From: JBJHBP01 sp050485645
GTDB taxonomy: Bacteria > Pseudomonadota > Gammaproteobacteria > Steroidobacterales > Rariloculaceae
Reading direction: 5' to 3'
DNA: 28,801 nucleotides
NCBI GenBank assembly: GCA_050485645.1
Contig: JBJHBT010000044.1
Location: 1 to 28,801 of the forward strand
Under the pieces are notes generated by a model. It was not told the DNA's origin and ran no database searches. It worked only from the letters and a program-made list of their open reading frames with translations. Position 1 is the stretch's first letter, and each line of letters starts with the position of its first letter. This document shows, piece by piece, positions 8,603 through 16,995 of the stretch. The position numbers and the translations under genes were made by a program.

Positions 8603-8608
8603 ATTGTA
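8603..8608 (-). promoter_or_regulatory. Candidate -10 box of the parE promoter
   Basis: On the minus strand this reads TACAAT, one mismatch from the sigma-70 consensus and about 50 bases before the parE ATG. The -35 region, 17 bases further up, is poor and abuts the CRP-type palindrome at 8624-8639, so the same site could affect parE. Confidence 0.4.
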
Positions 8609-8623
8609 ACTTGGATTATGGAA

Positions 8624-8639
8624 CGTGACTGTGGTCACA
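8624..8639. promoter_or_regulatory. CRP/Clp-type palindromic site
   Basis: The sequence reads CGTGA-N6-TCACA, one base off the CRP consensus TGTGA-N6-TCACA, with the inner perfect palindrome GTGAC-TGTG-GTCAC. It lies in the divergent region between parE and the GGDEF/EAL operon. Its centre is about 44 bases before a plausible start point set by the AATAAT at 8664, close to a class II activator position. In Xanthomonas the CRP homologue Clp responds to c-di-GMP, which would make a feedback loop possible; that is inference. Confidence 0.5.
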
Positions 8640-8652
8640 GGAGAAATCGGCT

Positions 8653-8674
8653 GCATCACGCACAATAATGATGC
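8653..8674. promoter_or_regulatory. Inverted repeat around a candidate -10 of the GGDEF/EAL operon
   Basis: GCATCA (8653-8658) is inverted as TGATGC (8669-8674) across ten bases. AATAAT (8664-8669), a plausible -10 hexamer, sits inside it. An operator overlapping the promoter would suit a repressor, but the arms are short and could be chance. Confidence 0.3.
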
Positions 8675-8749
8675 GCACACGTTTGGCAGCCCGCCAGGCG
8701 AATTCGCACCCCGCCCCCATCGGCGCAAGCTGCAGGAGTGCACAGCCGC

Positions 8750-11700
8750 ATGACCAGAGCCACACCACCCGCAGCCGCAGCCGGGTCCAAGGAACGGCTG
8801 GAACGGCTGATACTGCTGCTGGTGAGTGGCGCGGTACTGGCCGCGTGGGGGATGCTGGTTGCTCTGTCGATGGCCGAACGTGACCACGCCCTGGAACGAG
8901 CCACCAACCAGCTGTCCAACACGATCGGCAACCTGGCCGACTTCAATGAACTGGCGGAACTTGCCGAAGGCGTTGCCGAGCTGCGCAGCAGGGACCAGCG
9001 GCAGGCCGCCATCTGGCGTGCACTGCTGATGTATCCCAGCGCCAGCATCTGGGTGGAAGCGGACGACGGCATTGCCGGCATGCCGCCCGGCGAGGCGGTC
9101 GAGGACGATGCCATCGTCGTCATGGATGCCCGCGACAACTTCGTGGTCCACGCATCGATGCCGCGCGCCGAGGTGCTGGCCGAATGGCGAACATCCACCA
9201 TACGCCGCACCGTCGCACTGCTGGTGGCCAGCATCGGATTCCTGATCCTCGCCCGACTGCTGCTCGGTACTCTGCGCCAGCGCGCGCATGCCGAACAGGA
9301 AGCCGCCTCCGCGCTCGAGCGCGAGGCGCAGCTCGCACTGCATAAGGTCGAACTCGAGCACACGGTCGCGAAACGGACCACCGAACTGCGCGACGCCAAC
9401 AAGCGCCTCGGACAGGAGCTCGTCGAACGCAAGGCCGCCGAAGCTGAACTCAAGGAGCATGACGCACTGCTGCATGCCGTCGCGAAGGGCGCAGAAGAGT
9501 TGCTGGGATCGCACAGTCACGAACAGGCGATCGCGTCCGTGCTGGAGCTGGTCGGCCAGACGATCAGTGTCAGTCGGGTACACATCCACGAGATCACGAC
9601 AGACAAGTCCGGTCACATGCGTTCCGGCATCCGCCACGAATGGTGCGCACCGGAGACGACGCCGCTGGTCGATCACCCTGCCGTCCAGGACATGGACCTG
9701 ACGTCCGCCATGCCTCGCGCAACTGCGCCGCTGCTCGTCGGGACACCGGCGACATTTACGGCCGATTCGCTGGGCGAAACACTACAGAAACTGTACCTGC
9801 AGAACGGTCTGAACTCGTTTCTCCAGATTCCGGTGCACGTGGACGACAAGCTCTGGGGTGCCATTCAGTTCATTGATGCGTCCGCCACGGAACGGGAATG
9901 GAGCTGGGCCGAGACCGACACGCTGCAGACACTGGCCGGGCTGATGGGCGCTGCCATCACCCGCGCGCGCTACGTCAGGGAACTGGCGGACGCCAACATG
10001 ATCGTGCAGAACAGCCCGACGATTCTGTACCGCGTGCGCGGCGAGCCACCGTTCCCGCTGATCTACGTCTCGCACAACATCACCAAGTTCGGTCACGACC
10101 CGCACGCACTGGTCGCATCGGCGGACTGGGCACAGCTGCTGGTCGACCCGGCTGACGGCGACAAGATGACCCAGTCCATGGCCCGCTGTCTGGACAAGGA
10201 CATGACGAGCGCGACCATCGAGTTTCGTCTGCGGACCGGCGATGGCGACGTGCGCTGGGTGGAGAACCGCTATACCACCGTGCGCGACAGCCACGGCAGG
10301 CTGGTCGAGATCGAGGGCATGATCATCGACGTCACCGAACGCAAGGCCGCGGAAGAGAAGATCGCCCAGATGGCACGCACCGATCAGCTGACCGGGCTTG
10401 CCAACCGTGCAACGTTCATCGAAAGGCTGCGTCAGGCTTTCGCGGCGAGTCAGCGCGGTGCCAATCCGTTCGCGATCCTGTATATGGACCTGGATCGCTT
10501 CAAGGCCATCAATGACACGCTCGGGCATCCGGTGGGCGACGCGCTGCTGCGCGAGGTCGCAGACCGTCTGCGCAAGTCCACTCGGGAGTCGGATATCGTG
10601 GCACGCCTGGGCGGCGACGAGTTTGCCATCATCCAGTCGGAAATCAGTGAGCCGGCCAATGCCGGGGCACTGGCCACGACGATCCAGCAGGCCATGGCTC
10701 GGCCGCTGAGCATCGACGGCAACGACCTGCACATCACCACCAGCATCGGCATCTGTCCGTATGTGCCCGACAGCACCGGACCGGACCAGATGCTCGCTCA
10801 GGCGGATCTCGCGCTCTACCGGGCGAAGGATGAGGGCCGCAACTGCTATCGCTTCCATTCCGACGACCTCGACCAGCAGGTACAGGATCGGGTGGCGCTG
10901 GCCGATGAGCTGCGGCAGGCGATCGAGCAGGAAGAGCTGACCATCCACTATCAGCCGCAGGTGGAGCTGTCCAGCGGTCGCATCGTCGGCGTGGAGGCTT
11001 TCGTACGCTGGAACCATCCGCAGCGCGGACTGCTGAACGCCGCGGACTTCATCCCGGTGGCCGAGAAGACCGGCGCGATCGTCGCGCTCGGCCAATGGGT
11101 GCTCAACAAGGTGTGTTCACAGATCAGCCTGTGGCGCGAAGAGGGCGTCAAGTCTCCGGTAGTGACCATGAATCTGTCGTTCGCCCAGCTCAAGAACGGC
11201 CCCGAGCTGGTCAAGGATGTGCGTAATGCGCTGGAGAAGTGGAATCTGCAACCGACCGACCTGAGCTTCGACGTCACCGAAGCCACGCTGGCCCAGATCA
11301 CCCTGATGCGCAACGACGTGCTCACGGAACTGCGTCGCCTTGGCGTACAGCTGGCCATCGACGACTTCGGCAGCGAATACTCGTCGTTCGACTATCTGCG
11401 CACCTATCAGGTCAATCATCTGAAGATCACGCCGTCGTTCCTGCATGGCGCCAACAGCAACCCGGAACAGGCTGCAACGGTGCGGGCGATCGTGACGCTG
11501 GCCAGGGAACTGGGCATCGGTGTCGTGACCGAAGGCATTGAAACGGAGGAACAGATGGATCAGTCCGCCTCCACCTCGATCATCGCGCAGGGCATTTACT
11601 TCAGCGATCCGGTCGGCGCCGAAGAGGCCGGCAAGCTGCTTCGCGAAGGCACGATACCCGACAAACGTTCCATCACGGAACATGAAGTCGACGAAAAGCT

Positions 11701-11752
11701 GTCGGACGACAAATCGCCGACACCGCGACGTCACCGTAGGGAGGCTCGATAG
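8750..11752 (+). CDS. Membrane GAF-PAS-GGDEF-EAL c-di-GMP signalling protein
   Basis: The protein is about 1000 residues. TM helix 1 is at about 20-41, a periplasmic segment of about 110 residues follows, and TM helix 2 is at about 154-174. Then come a coiled coil (about 178-240), a GAF-like domain (about 245-415), PAS/PAC (about 425-540), GGDEF (about 545-705) and EAL (about 725-975). The GGDEF site is intact (621-625) with an RxxD inhibitory site (RESD) five residues before it, so diguanylate cyclase activity is expected. The EAL domain departs from consensus: EAF for EAL (749-751), DDFGSEYSS for DDFGTGYSS and KITPSF for KIDxSF. Phosphodiesterase activity is therefore doubtful. I chose the ATG at 8750 because AGGAG lies 11 bases upstream; a GTG at 8738 overlaps that site. 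The next gene starts at the base after its stop. Confidence 0.93.
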   Translation: MTRATPPAAAAGSKERLERLILLLVSGAVLAAWGMLVALSMAERDHALERATNQLSNTIGNLADFNELAELAEGVAELRSRDQRQAAIWRALLMYPSASIWVEADDGIAGMPPGEAVEDDAIVVMDARDNFVVHASMPRAEVLAEWRTSTIRRTVALLVASIGFLILARLLLGTLRQRAHAEQEAASALEREAQLALHKVELEHTVAKRTTELRDANKRLGQELVERKAAEAELKEHDALLHAVAKGAEELLGSHSHEQAIASVLELVGQTISVSRVHIHEITTDKSGHMRSGIRHEWCAPETTPLVDHPAVQDMDLTSAMPRATAPLLVGTPATFTADSLGETLQKLYLQNGLNSFLQIPVHVDDKLWGAIQFIDASATEREWSWAETDTLQTLAGLMGAAITRARYVRELADANMIVQNSPTILYRVRGEPPFPLIYVSHNITKFGHDPHALVASADWAQLLVDPADGDKMTQSMARCLDKDMTSATIEFRLRTGDGDVRWVENRYTTVRDSHGRLVEIEGMIIDVTERKAAEEKIAQMARTDQLTGLANRATFIERLRQAFAASQRGANPFAILYMDLDRFKAINDTLGHPVGDALLREVADRLRKSTRESDIVARLGGDEFAIIQSEISEPANAGALATTIQQAMARPLSIDGNDLHITTSIGICPYVPDSTGPDQMLAQADLALYRAKDEGRNCYRFHSDDLDQQVQDRVALADELRQAIEQEELTIHYQPQVELSSGRIVGVEAFVRWNHPQRGLLNAADFIPVAEKTGAIVALGQWVLNKVCSQISLWREEGVKSPVVTMNLSFAQLKNGPELVKDVRNALEKWNLQPTDLSFDVTEATLAQITLMRNDVLTELRRLGVQLAIDDFGSEYSSFDYLRTYQVNHLKITPSFLHGANSNPEQAATVRAIVTLARELGIGVVTEGIETEEQMDQSASTSIIAQGIYFSDPVGAEEAGKLLREGTIPDKRSITEHEVDEKLSDDKSPTPRRHRREAR

Positions 11753-12277
11753 ATGAATCCGCTGAGATGGACACTTGCTGTCCTTGCCTGTGCGGCCTTT
11801 TCACTGCCGGCCAGTGCGGACGTCACGACGACGGACCTGCAGGTCATGGCACGCGCCCTGTCGTTCATGGAACGCCCGCCATCCGGCACCATCAACATCG
11901 GCATCGTGCATGTGCCGTCCAATCCGGCGTCGCTGCGCCAGGCCCAGGCCATACAGTCCACGCTGGGCAGTGGCATGCGCGTGGGCAACCTGAACATGCG
12001 CCCGGTACTGGTACCGCTGGACACTGCCGGCAATGCCGGTGTCGACCTGTTCCTGCTCACCGAGCATCTGGGACCCGCGGCAACCCCGCTCGCCGACATC
12101 GCTGCCAGCCGCCGCATGCCCTGCGTCACCGTCGACCTCGACCAGGTACGCGAAGGCGCCTGCATCGTCGGCATCAGATCCCGGCCTCGGGTGGAGATCC
12201 TCGTGAACCGGGCCGCGGCCACCAACAGCGGCGTCGCGTTCGCGACTGCCTTCCGCATGATGGTCACCGAGCTGTAA
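11753..12277 (+). CDS. Periplasmic YfiR-like (DUF4154-type) protein
   Basis: The 174-residue protein has a clear signal peptide (MNPLRWTLAVLACAAFSLPA; cleavage near residue 22). The C-terminal half resembles the YfiR/DUF4154 pattern: a strand ending CVTVD, then EGACIVGI, RVEILVNRAAATNSG and a final helix. Mature cysteines at 124 and 137 could form a disulfide. YfiR is the periplasmic inhibitor of the diguanylate cyclase YfiN, releasing it under redox or envelope stress. By analogy this protein may relay a signal to the periplasmic part of the GGDEF/EAL protein encoded immediately upstream. Family membership is judged from pattern and context, not from a profile search, so the name is tentative. 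Confidence 0.65.
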   Translation: MNPLRWTLAVLACAAFSLPASADVTTTDLQVMARALSFMERPPSGTINIGIVHVPSNPASLRQAQAIQSTLGSGMRVGNLNMRPVLVPLDTAGNAGVDLFLLTEHLGPAATPLADIAASRRMPCVTVDLDQVREGACIVGIRSRPRVEILVNRAAATNSGVAFATAFRMMVTEL

Positions 12278-12281
12278 CGAT

Positions 12282-14333
12282 ATGAAACCCGGAACAACCA
12301 TGAAACGCATCCATCGCTGCATCGTCCGTCGCTGTGCCATCTCGGTCGCGGTCGCCGCCACGATCGCCGGCGGCAGCGCCATCTACGCGCCGCTTCACGC
12401 CCAGCCGCTGGACTACACAGCCCTCGAGGCGCTGTTCGGCGAACCGGTGACCAACAGCGTGACCGGCACTCCGCAGCGTGAGAGCCAGGTGCCGGCTACG
12501 ATGATCATCATCACCGCCGACCAGATCCGCCGCTCCGGCGCCAGCGACGTGCCCGGCGTGCTCCGGCACGTGGTCGGCGTCGACGCATGGCAATGGACCG
12601 CCGACCAGGCGGACGTGGCTGTGCGCGGTTACAACCAGGCGTTCTCACCACGCCTGCTGGTGCTGGTCGACGGCCGCCAGGTGTATGCCGATCACTATGG
12701 CTACACGCCATGGAGCACCGTGGCGGTGGAGATGGATGCCATTCACCAGATCGAGATCGTGAAGGGGCCGGCCAGCGCGCTGTTCGGCTTCAACGCGGTG
12801 GCGGGCGTGGTCAATATCGTGACCCGCAATCCGCTGCACGAGGACATGATGCTGCTGTCGGCAGCCGCGGGCACCCAGGACCGCACCAGCGCATCGCTGG
12901 TGGCTTCGTGGCGCCTGTCGGACCAGGCGGCCTTGCGATTCACTGCCGGCACCCGACGCAGCGAGGACTTCTCAACACCGCAGGAGGCGTTCGAGCTGGG
13001 CTCACGCCGCGGCAATCAACGCGACGCCTTCACCGTGGACGGCCGCTTCCGCATCGGCGAGCGCATCCACGCCGGCGTTGAAGCAACCTGGAGTGACGTC
13101 CATCAGACCGAGGTCCCGCCCACCTACCTCACCGGCTACACCGAGTATCGAACGCGCTCGCTGCGCACCTCCTGGTCCGCCGACACCCGGGCCGGCCTGG
13201 TGGAAGGACGCCTGTACCGCAACGAGATCGATGCGCGGCCGTATCTGGGCGATGACCCCGAGGCGTTCTTTGACTTCCGCAACGTCGTCACCGTCGCGCA
13301 GCTCAAGCACATGTTCAAGGCCGGCCCGAATCACACGGTACGCCTGGCCGTGGAATACCGCGAGAACGGCATGGACACCACACCCGTGGAAGGCGCACGC
13401 GTGTTCTACGACATCGCCACGGTGGGCGGCATGTGGCACTGGCAGATCACCCCCACGCTGACGCTCACCAACGCCGTCCGCGAAGACCGCTGGTCACTGG
13501 GACGGCGCGGCTTCCTGCCCGACCAGTATGAGGAATTCTACGGCTGGACCAACGACAGCTGGGACCGCGCCTACAGCCGGACCAGTTTCAACACCGGCGT
13601 GGTCTGGGCGACCCCGGCCACCGGCACGTTCCGCTTCATGAGCGCCAGGGGGCCACAGCTTCCGAATCTCGTCAATCTCGGCGCCACGATGTACCCCACG
13701 GACTTCGGCTTCTTCGAGCTGTGGGCCGCGGGTGTGCCAACACTCAGACCGGCCATCGTCAGCAGCCATGAGGTGAGCTGGACGCGACCGGTCATGCCAT
13801 CGGGCATCGAGCTGCGCAGCAATCTGTTTCACAGTGAAACGCGCGAAGTGCCTTCCAGCTTCGCCCCCATCGGCACTTCAAGGTCAACGGGACTGGAACT
13901 TTCGGTGGCCGGCAACACGGGTCCGTCCTGGCGTTGGGCTGCCGGTTACACCCAACAGCGCATCACGGACAGGTTCGACCCGGATTTCGGGTTCGTCGAG
14001 TTCACCTACGTCGACTTCGAGAACACGACGCCGCGCCACGTGATCAAGGCGAACTTCGGCTGGCATCGGGGCCGCTGGGAAGTCGACACCTTCCTGCGTC
14101 ACCAGTCCGACACCCTGTCGGTGCGCGGCACCGATCCGGTCACGTTCCTGCCGTCGCTGCAACCGGTTCCGGCGCACGCCGCGGTGGATATGCGGGTCGG
14201 CTTCTCGCCCGCGCCCCGCTACACGCTGGCGCTGAGCGGCCGCAACATCGCCCGCTCGAGCCAGCGCCAGACCTCGACATCGGACGTGCAGCCGCAGGTG
14301 AACCTGACCTTCCAGTACGACTTCAACCGCTAG
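12282..14333 (+). CDS. TonB-dependent outer-membrane receptor
   Basis: The 683-residue protein has a signal peptide (cleavage near LHA/QPLDY, about residue 40). A plug domain follows at about 65-185 (PATMIIITADQIRRSGASDV, LLVLVDGRQVY, IEIVKGPASALFGFNAVAGV), then a beta-barrel rich in aromatic alternation. The TonB box probably lies near residues 50-66. The substrate cannot be told from sequence. It begins four bases after the YfiR-like gene, so one transcript is likely. ATG 12282 lacks a good ribosome binding site; ATG 12300 (MKRIHRCIVRRC) is a reasonable alternative. Oddly, the chain ends QYDFNR rather than with an aromatic residue, which most barrel proteins have. Its stop overlaps the stop of the convergent DUF3501 gene by four bases. 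Confidence 0.92.
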   Translation: MKPGTTMKRIHRCIVRRCAISVAVAATIAGGSAIYAPLHAQPLDYTALEALFGEPVTNSVTGTPQRESQVPATMIIITADQIRRSGASDVPGVLRHVVGVDAWQWTADQADVAVRGYNQAFSPRLLVLVDGRQVYADHYGYTPWSTVAVEMDAIHQIEIVKGPASALFGFNAVAGVVNIVTRNPLHEDMMLLSAAAGTQDRTSASLVASWRLSDQAALRFTAGTRRSEDFSTPQEAFELGSRRGNQRDAFTVDGRFRIGERIHAGVEATWSDVHQTEVPPTYLTGYTEYRTRSLRTSWSADTRAGLVEGRLYRNEIDARPYLGDDPEAFFDFRNVVTVAQLKHMFKAGPNHTVRLAVEYRENGMDTTPVEGARVFYDIATVGGMWHWQITPTLTLTNAVREDRWSLGRRGFLPDQYEEFYGWTNDSWDRAYSRTSFNTGVVWATPATGTFRFMSARGPQLPNLVNLGATMYPTDFGFFELWAAGVPTLRPAIVSSHEVSWTRPVMPSGIELRSNLFHSETREVPSSFAPIGTSRSTGLELSVAGNTGPSWRWAAGYTQQRITDRFDPDFGFVEFTYVDFENTTPRHVIKANFGWHRGRWEVDTFLRHQSDTLSVRGTDPVTFLPSLQPVPAHAAVDMRVGFSPAPRYTLALSGRNIARSSQRQTSTSDVQPQVNLTFQYDFNR

Positions 14334-14923
14334 GCTGGCGTCGGATCGAGATCGGCGACGAGTGCCGCGCGCACCTCGTCGCCGACGCGGGTCTGATGCC
14401 GGTATTCGGGATGATCGATGCTGAATGACAGCCCGGCGCCGTTGCGCACGGCCTCCTTCATCGCCGGCGTCAGCTCGAAACGCAGAAAATGCACCGCGGA
14501 CGTCTTCTCCTCGTCGCTGCGCTCCAGGTCTTCGTCGGCGAACGCCTGAAGACGTTCGAAGCCCTCCACCTCGAGATGGACGCGATCCTCGATGCCGCGT
14601 AGCCGGAACAGCGCGCGTCGACGTTCCTCGGCATCGGCGAACTCCACCATGAAGGTGGCCTTGAAGTTGCTGCCGTCCGGGATCAGCGGATTGTAGGCCG
14701 ACAGTTCCTCTTCGATGCCCTCCTGCTCGAAAATCCGCTCGATGCGCAGCATCTCCTGCACCTGATACTGAATCGTCAGCCGGTCTTCGAAGTACAGTGT
14801 GGCATTGGGCCCGATGGCCACCTGACGTCGGCGCTTGTGCGCCAGAACGCGCTCGCGGAACTCCGGGCGCTGTCGGTGGTATTCCTCCAGCGAATACAGA
14901 TCGGACGCGGACAGTCTGTTCAT
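14330..14923 (-). CDS. DUF3501 family protein
   Basis: This 197-residue soluble protein of unknown function begins MNRLSASDLYSLEEYHRQRP. It contains RRRQVAIGPNATLYFEDRLT and QVQEMLRIERIFEQEGIEEE, which I recognise as the DUF3501 family. The family is typically encoded next to an HdrD/GlpC-like Fe-S protein and a rubrerythrin, exactly as here. The start overlaps the end of the upstream Fe-S protein gene (ATGA), implying coupled translation. A role with those partners in peroxide or redox stress is inferred from context only. No catalytic motif is evident. Confidence 0.85.
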   Translation of the reverse strand: MNRLSASDLYSLEEYHRQRPEFRERVLAHKRRRQVAIGPNATLYFEDRLTIQYQVQEMLRIERIFEQEGIEEELSAYNPLIPDGSNFKATFMVEFADAEERRRALFRLRGIEDRVHLEVEGFERLQAFADEDLERSDEEKTSAVHFLRFELTPAMKEAVRNGAGLSFSIDHPEYRHQTRVGDEVRAALVADLDPTPA

Positions 14924-16266
14924 ATGCCGTAAGCCTTGCGCAGCAGCTGCAGCGGATGGGTGGCGGTGGCCGATCCGGCCACCGCCGCTATGTGGGCCGC
15001 GGCCATCGGACAGTCACTGGTGAAGTGATCAGCGCCGGCGCTGTCCACCTGGCGCACCACCGGACGGGCGATCCTGCGCGCCGCGTCGTGGTACTCCTTC
15101 TTCACCGCATAGGTGCCATCGTGACCGGAGCAGCGCTCGATCGCCTTCACGCTGGTGTCGGGAACGAGCTCCAGCACCTCGCGGGTCTTCAGGCCGATGT
15201 TCTGCACGCGCAGATGACAGGGCACCTGGTAGCTGATCGAACCCAGCGAGCCCTTGAAATCCGTGTTCAGGCGGCCCTCGCGGTGACGGAGCATCAGATA
15301 TTCGAACGGGTCGTGAAACGCGGCCGCAACGGCTCTGACCTTCTCGTCATCGGGAAACAGCAGCGGCAGTTCCTGCCTGAACATCAGCACGCAGGACGGC
15401 ACCGCGGCGGTGATGTCCCAGCCGTCGGTCACCCACCCATACAGTTCGTCGATATTCCGGTCCTTGAGTTTCTCGATGGCGTGAAGGTCACCCAGCTCGA
15501 GTTTCGGCATGCCGCAGCAGCGCTCACTGGACGGCAGCGCCGTGGCGATGCCGTTGTGTTCGAACACGGCGAACAGATCCTGCACGATGCCCGGCGCGTT
15601 GCGGTTGCCATAACAGGTGGCAAACACGACCACCCTGCCGCTGGTGGATCCGGCGGGCTCACCCTCGCCATCGCGACGCCCGATACGATCGCCCAGCCGC
15701 CTGCGTGCGTTGCTGGCATGGTATTCGGGCACCACGGCACGCCGGTCCACGCCCAGCGTGTTCTCCAGCAGCCTGCGTCCCAGACCCGAACGGTTCATGG
15801 CATTGACCGCGCCGGCCACCACCGGAATACCCGCCAGGGAGCCGACGGTGTCTGTGGCGCTGAGGATGCGATCACGGGTACGCACTCCGCCTTCCTGAAA
15901 CTGCTTCGCCTTGGCGCGCAGCATCAGATGCGGAAAGTCGACGTTCCATTCATGCGGCGGCACGTACGGACACTTCGTCATGTAACACATGTCGCACAGA
16001 TAACAATGCTCGACAACCTTCCAGTACGCCTCTTTGGGGACGGAATCGAGTTCACCGGACGGCGACTCGTCCACCGCATCGAACAGTGTCGGGAACGCTT
16101 CGCAGAGATTGAAACAACGCCGACAGCCGTGGCAGATGTCGAAGACCCGCTCGAGCTCCGCATCCAGTGCGGCGGCATCGGTGAACTCGGGCTCGCGCCA
16201 CGGAATCGGATGACGCGTCGGTGCGTCGAGACTGCCTTCACGTCGCGGGGGGCTGGTATCACTCAT
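14920..16266 (-). CDS. HdrD/GlpC-like Fe-S oxidoreductase (heterodisulfide reductase-related)
   Basis: The 448-residue protein has two ferredoxin-type cluster motifs. The first is C45, C48, C51, C55 (CHGCRRCFNLC); the second is C88, C91, C94, C99 (CYLCDMCYMTKCP). Two cysteine-rich CCG-type domains follow, with motifs CCGMPKLELGD and CSGHDGTYAVKKEY. This is the layout of HdrD, GlpC and LldE-type electron-transfer subunits. No flavin or membrane segment is seen, so it probably passes electrons to or from a partner. Its neighbours are rubrerythrin upstream, across a hairpin, and DUF3501 downstream with overlap. An electron-donor role for the rubrerythrin is plausible but unproven. Confidence 0.9.
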   Translation of the reverse strand: MSDTSPPRREGSLDAPTRHPIPWREPEFTDAAALDAELERVFDICHGCRRCFNLCEAFPTLFDAVDESPSGELDSVPKEAYWKVVEHCYLCDMCYMTKCPYVPPHEWNVDFPHLMLRAKAKQFQEGGVRTRDRILSATDTVGSLAGIPVVAGAVNAMNRSGLGRRLLENTLGVDRRAVVPEYHASNARRRLGDRIGRRDGEGEPAGSTSGRVVVFATCYGNRNAPGIVQDLFAVFEHNGIATALPSSERCCGMPKLELGDLHAIEKLKDRNIDELYGWVTDGWDITAAVPSCVLMFRQELPLLFPDDEKVRAVAAAFHDPFEYLMLRHREGRLNTDFKGSLGSISYQVPCHLRVQNIGLKTREVLELVPDTSVKAIERCSGHDGTYAVKKEYHDAARRIARPVVRQVDSAGADHFTSDCPMAAAHIAAVAGSATATHPLQLLRKAYGI

Positions 16267-16346
16267 GGCTAATGTCAGTCATGGGGCATTGGTCACGGTG
16301 GGGGTCGCAGCACGGTCACGGCCGGACGCGGCCCGACTTTCCTTCA

Positions 16347-16364
16347 CCGGTCTCGTTCGACCGG
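16347..16364 (-). other. Small hairpin between rubrerythrin and Fe-S protein genes
   Basis: CCGGTC (16347-16352) pairs with GACCGG (16359-16364) across a six-base loop. It lies downstream of the larger hairpin at 16380-16418 on the minus-strand transcript and before the Fe-S protein gene. It may be part of a tandem terminator or a processed spacer. Confidence 0.3.
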
Positions 16365-16379
16365 CCTCGCCGGATCGGA

Positions 16380-16418
16380 CGGCGGACGCACGGAGCCGGG
16401 TGCTCCGTGTGTCCGCCG
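16380..16418 (-). terminator. Strong hairpin 3' of rubrerythrin gene
   Basis: A 17-bp stem (16380-16396 with 16402-16418, one wobble) encloses a five-base loop, CGGGT. It lies about 32 bases after the rubrerythrin stop and before the Fe-S protein gene on the same strand. There is no U-tract, so partial termination or stabilisation of the rubrerythrin mRNA is as likely as full termination. Confidence 0.6.
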
Positions 16419-16449
16419 CCGTGCGCCCCGGGAAAAGCGCGCAACGAAC

Positions 16450-16869
16450 TCAGCTTTCCAGTCCGTCCAGCGCCTTCTGGAAGCGGTTCGCGTGTGAACG
16501 CTCGGCCTTGGCCAGCGTCTCGAACCAGTCGGCGATTTCCTCGAAACCCTCGTCGCGGGCGGTCTTCGCCATGCCCGGATACATGTCCGAGTATTCGTGG
16601 GTTTCACCGGCAATCGCCGCTTTCAGGTTGGCGCTGGTTGAACCGATCGGCAGACCGGTGGCCGGATCACCAACACCTTCCAGATACTCCAGATGACCGT
16701 GCGCGTGACCGGTTTCACCTTCGGCGGTGGAACGGAACACGGCGGACACGTCATTGAAGCCTTCCACGTCGGCCTTCTGTGCAAAGTACAGATAGCGGCG
16801 GTTGGCCTGGGATTCGCCGGCAAACGCCTCCTTCAGATTGTCCTCGGTCTTGCTGCCCTTCAGTTCCAT
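16450..16869 (-). CDS. Rubrerythrin (short, no rubredoxin domain)
   Basis: The 139-residue ferritin-like four-helix protein probably reduces hydrogen peroxide at a non-haem diiron site. The expected ligands are present: E19 (FAGESQANRRY), E52 and H55 (EGETGHAHGH), E89 (AGETHEY), E123 and H126 (AERSHANRF). The C-terminal rubredoxin domain of classical rubrerythrin is missing, so electrons must come from another protein. The Fe-S protein in the same cluster is a candidate. The frame is open to 16941, but the ATG at 16869 has a near-perfect AGGAGG upstream and begins at the family's usual MELKGSKT. Confidence 0.93.
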   Translation of the reverse strand: MELKGSKTEDNLKEAFAGESQANRRYLYFAQKADVEGFNDVSAVFRSTAEGETGHAHGHLEYLEGVGDPATGLPIGSTSANLKAAIAGETHEYSDMYPGMAKTARDEGFEEIADWFETLAKAERSHANRFQKALDGLES

Positions 16870-16995
16870 GGTTTTCCTTCCTCCTGGCAAAAGTACTCTG
16901 GATGGCGTGGCATCGACTTCCGTCGCTGCACAATCAGTCATCGCGTACGCGGTCGTTGCGCACGGCGCCGATCGTCGAATCGACGCCGCGAAAAC

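Noticed and set aside
9782..11095. Minus-strand open frame of 437 codons inside the GGDEF/EAL gene
   Set aside because: His/Arg-rich shadow translation; the plus strand encodes unmistakable GAF, PAS, GGDEF and EAL domains.
14797..16272. Plus-strand open frame of 491 codons opposite the Fe-S protein
   Set aside because: Antisense shadow of a gene with intact cysteine motifs; no recognisable protein pattern.
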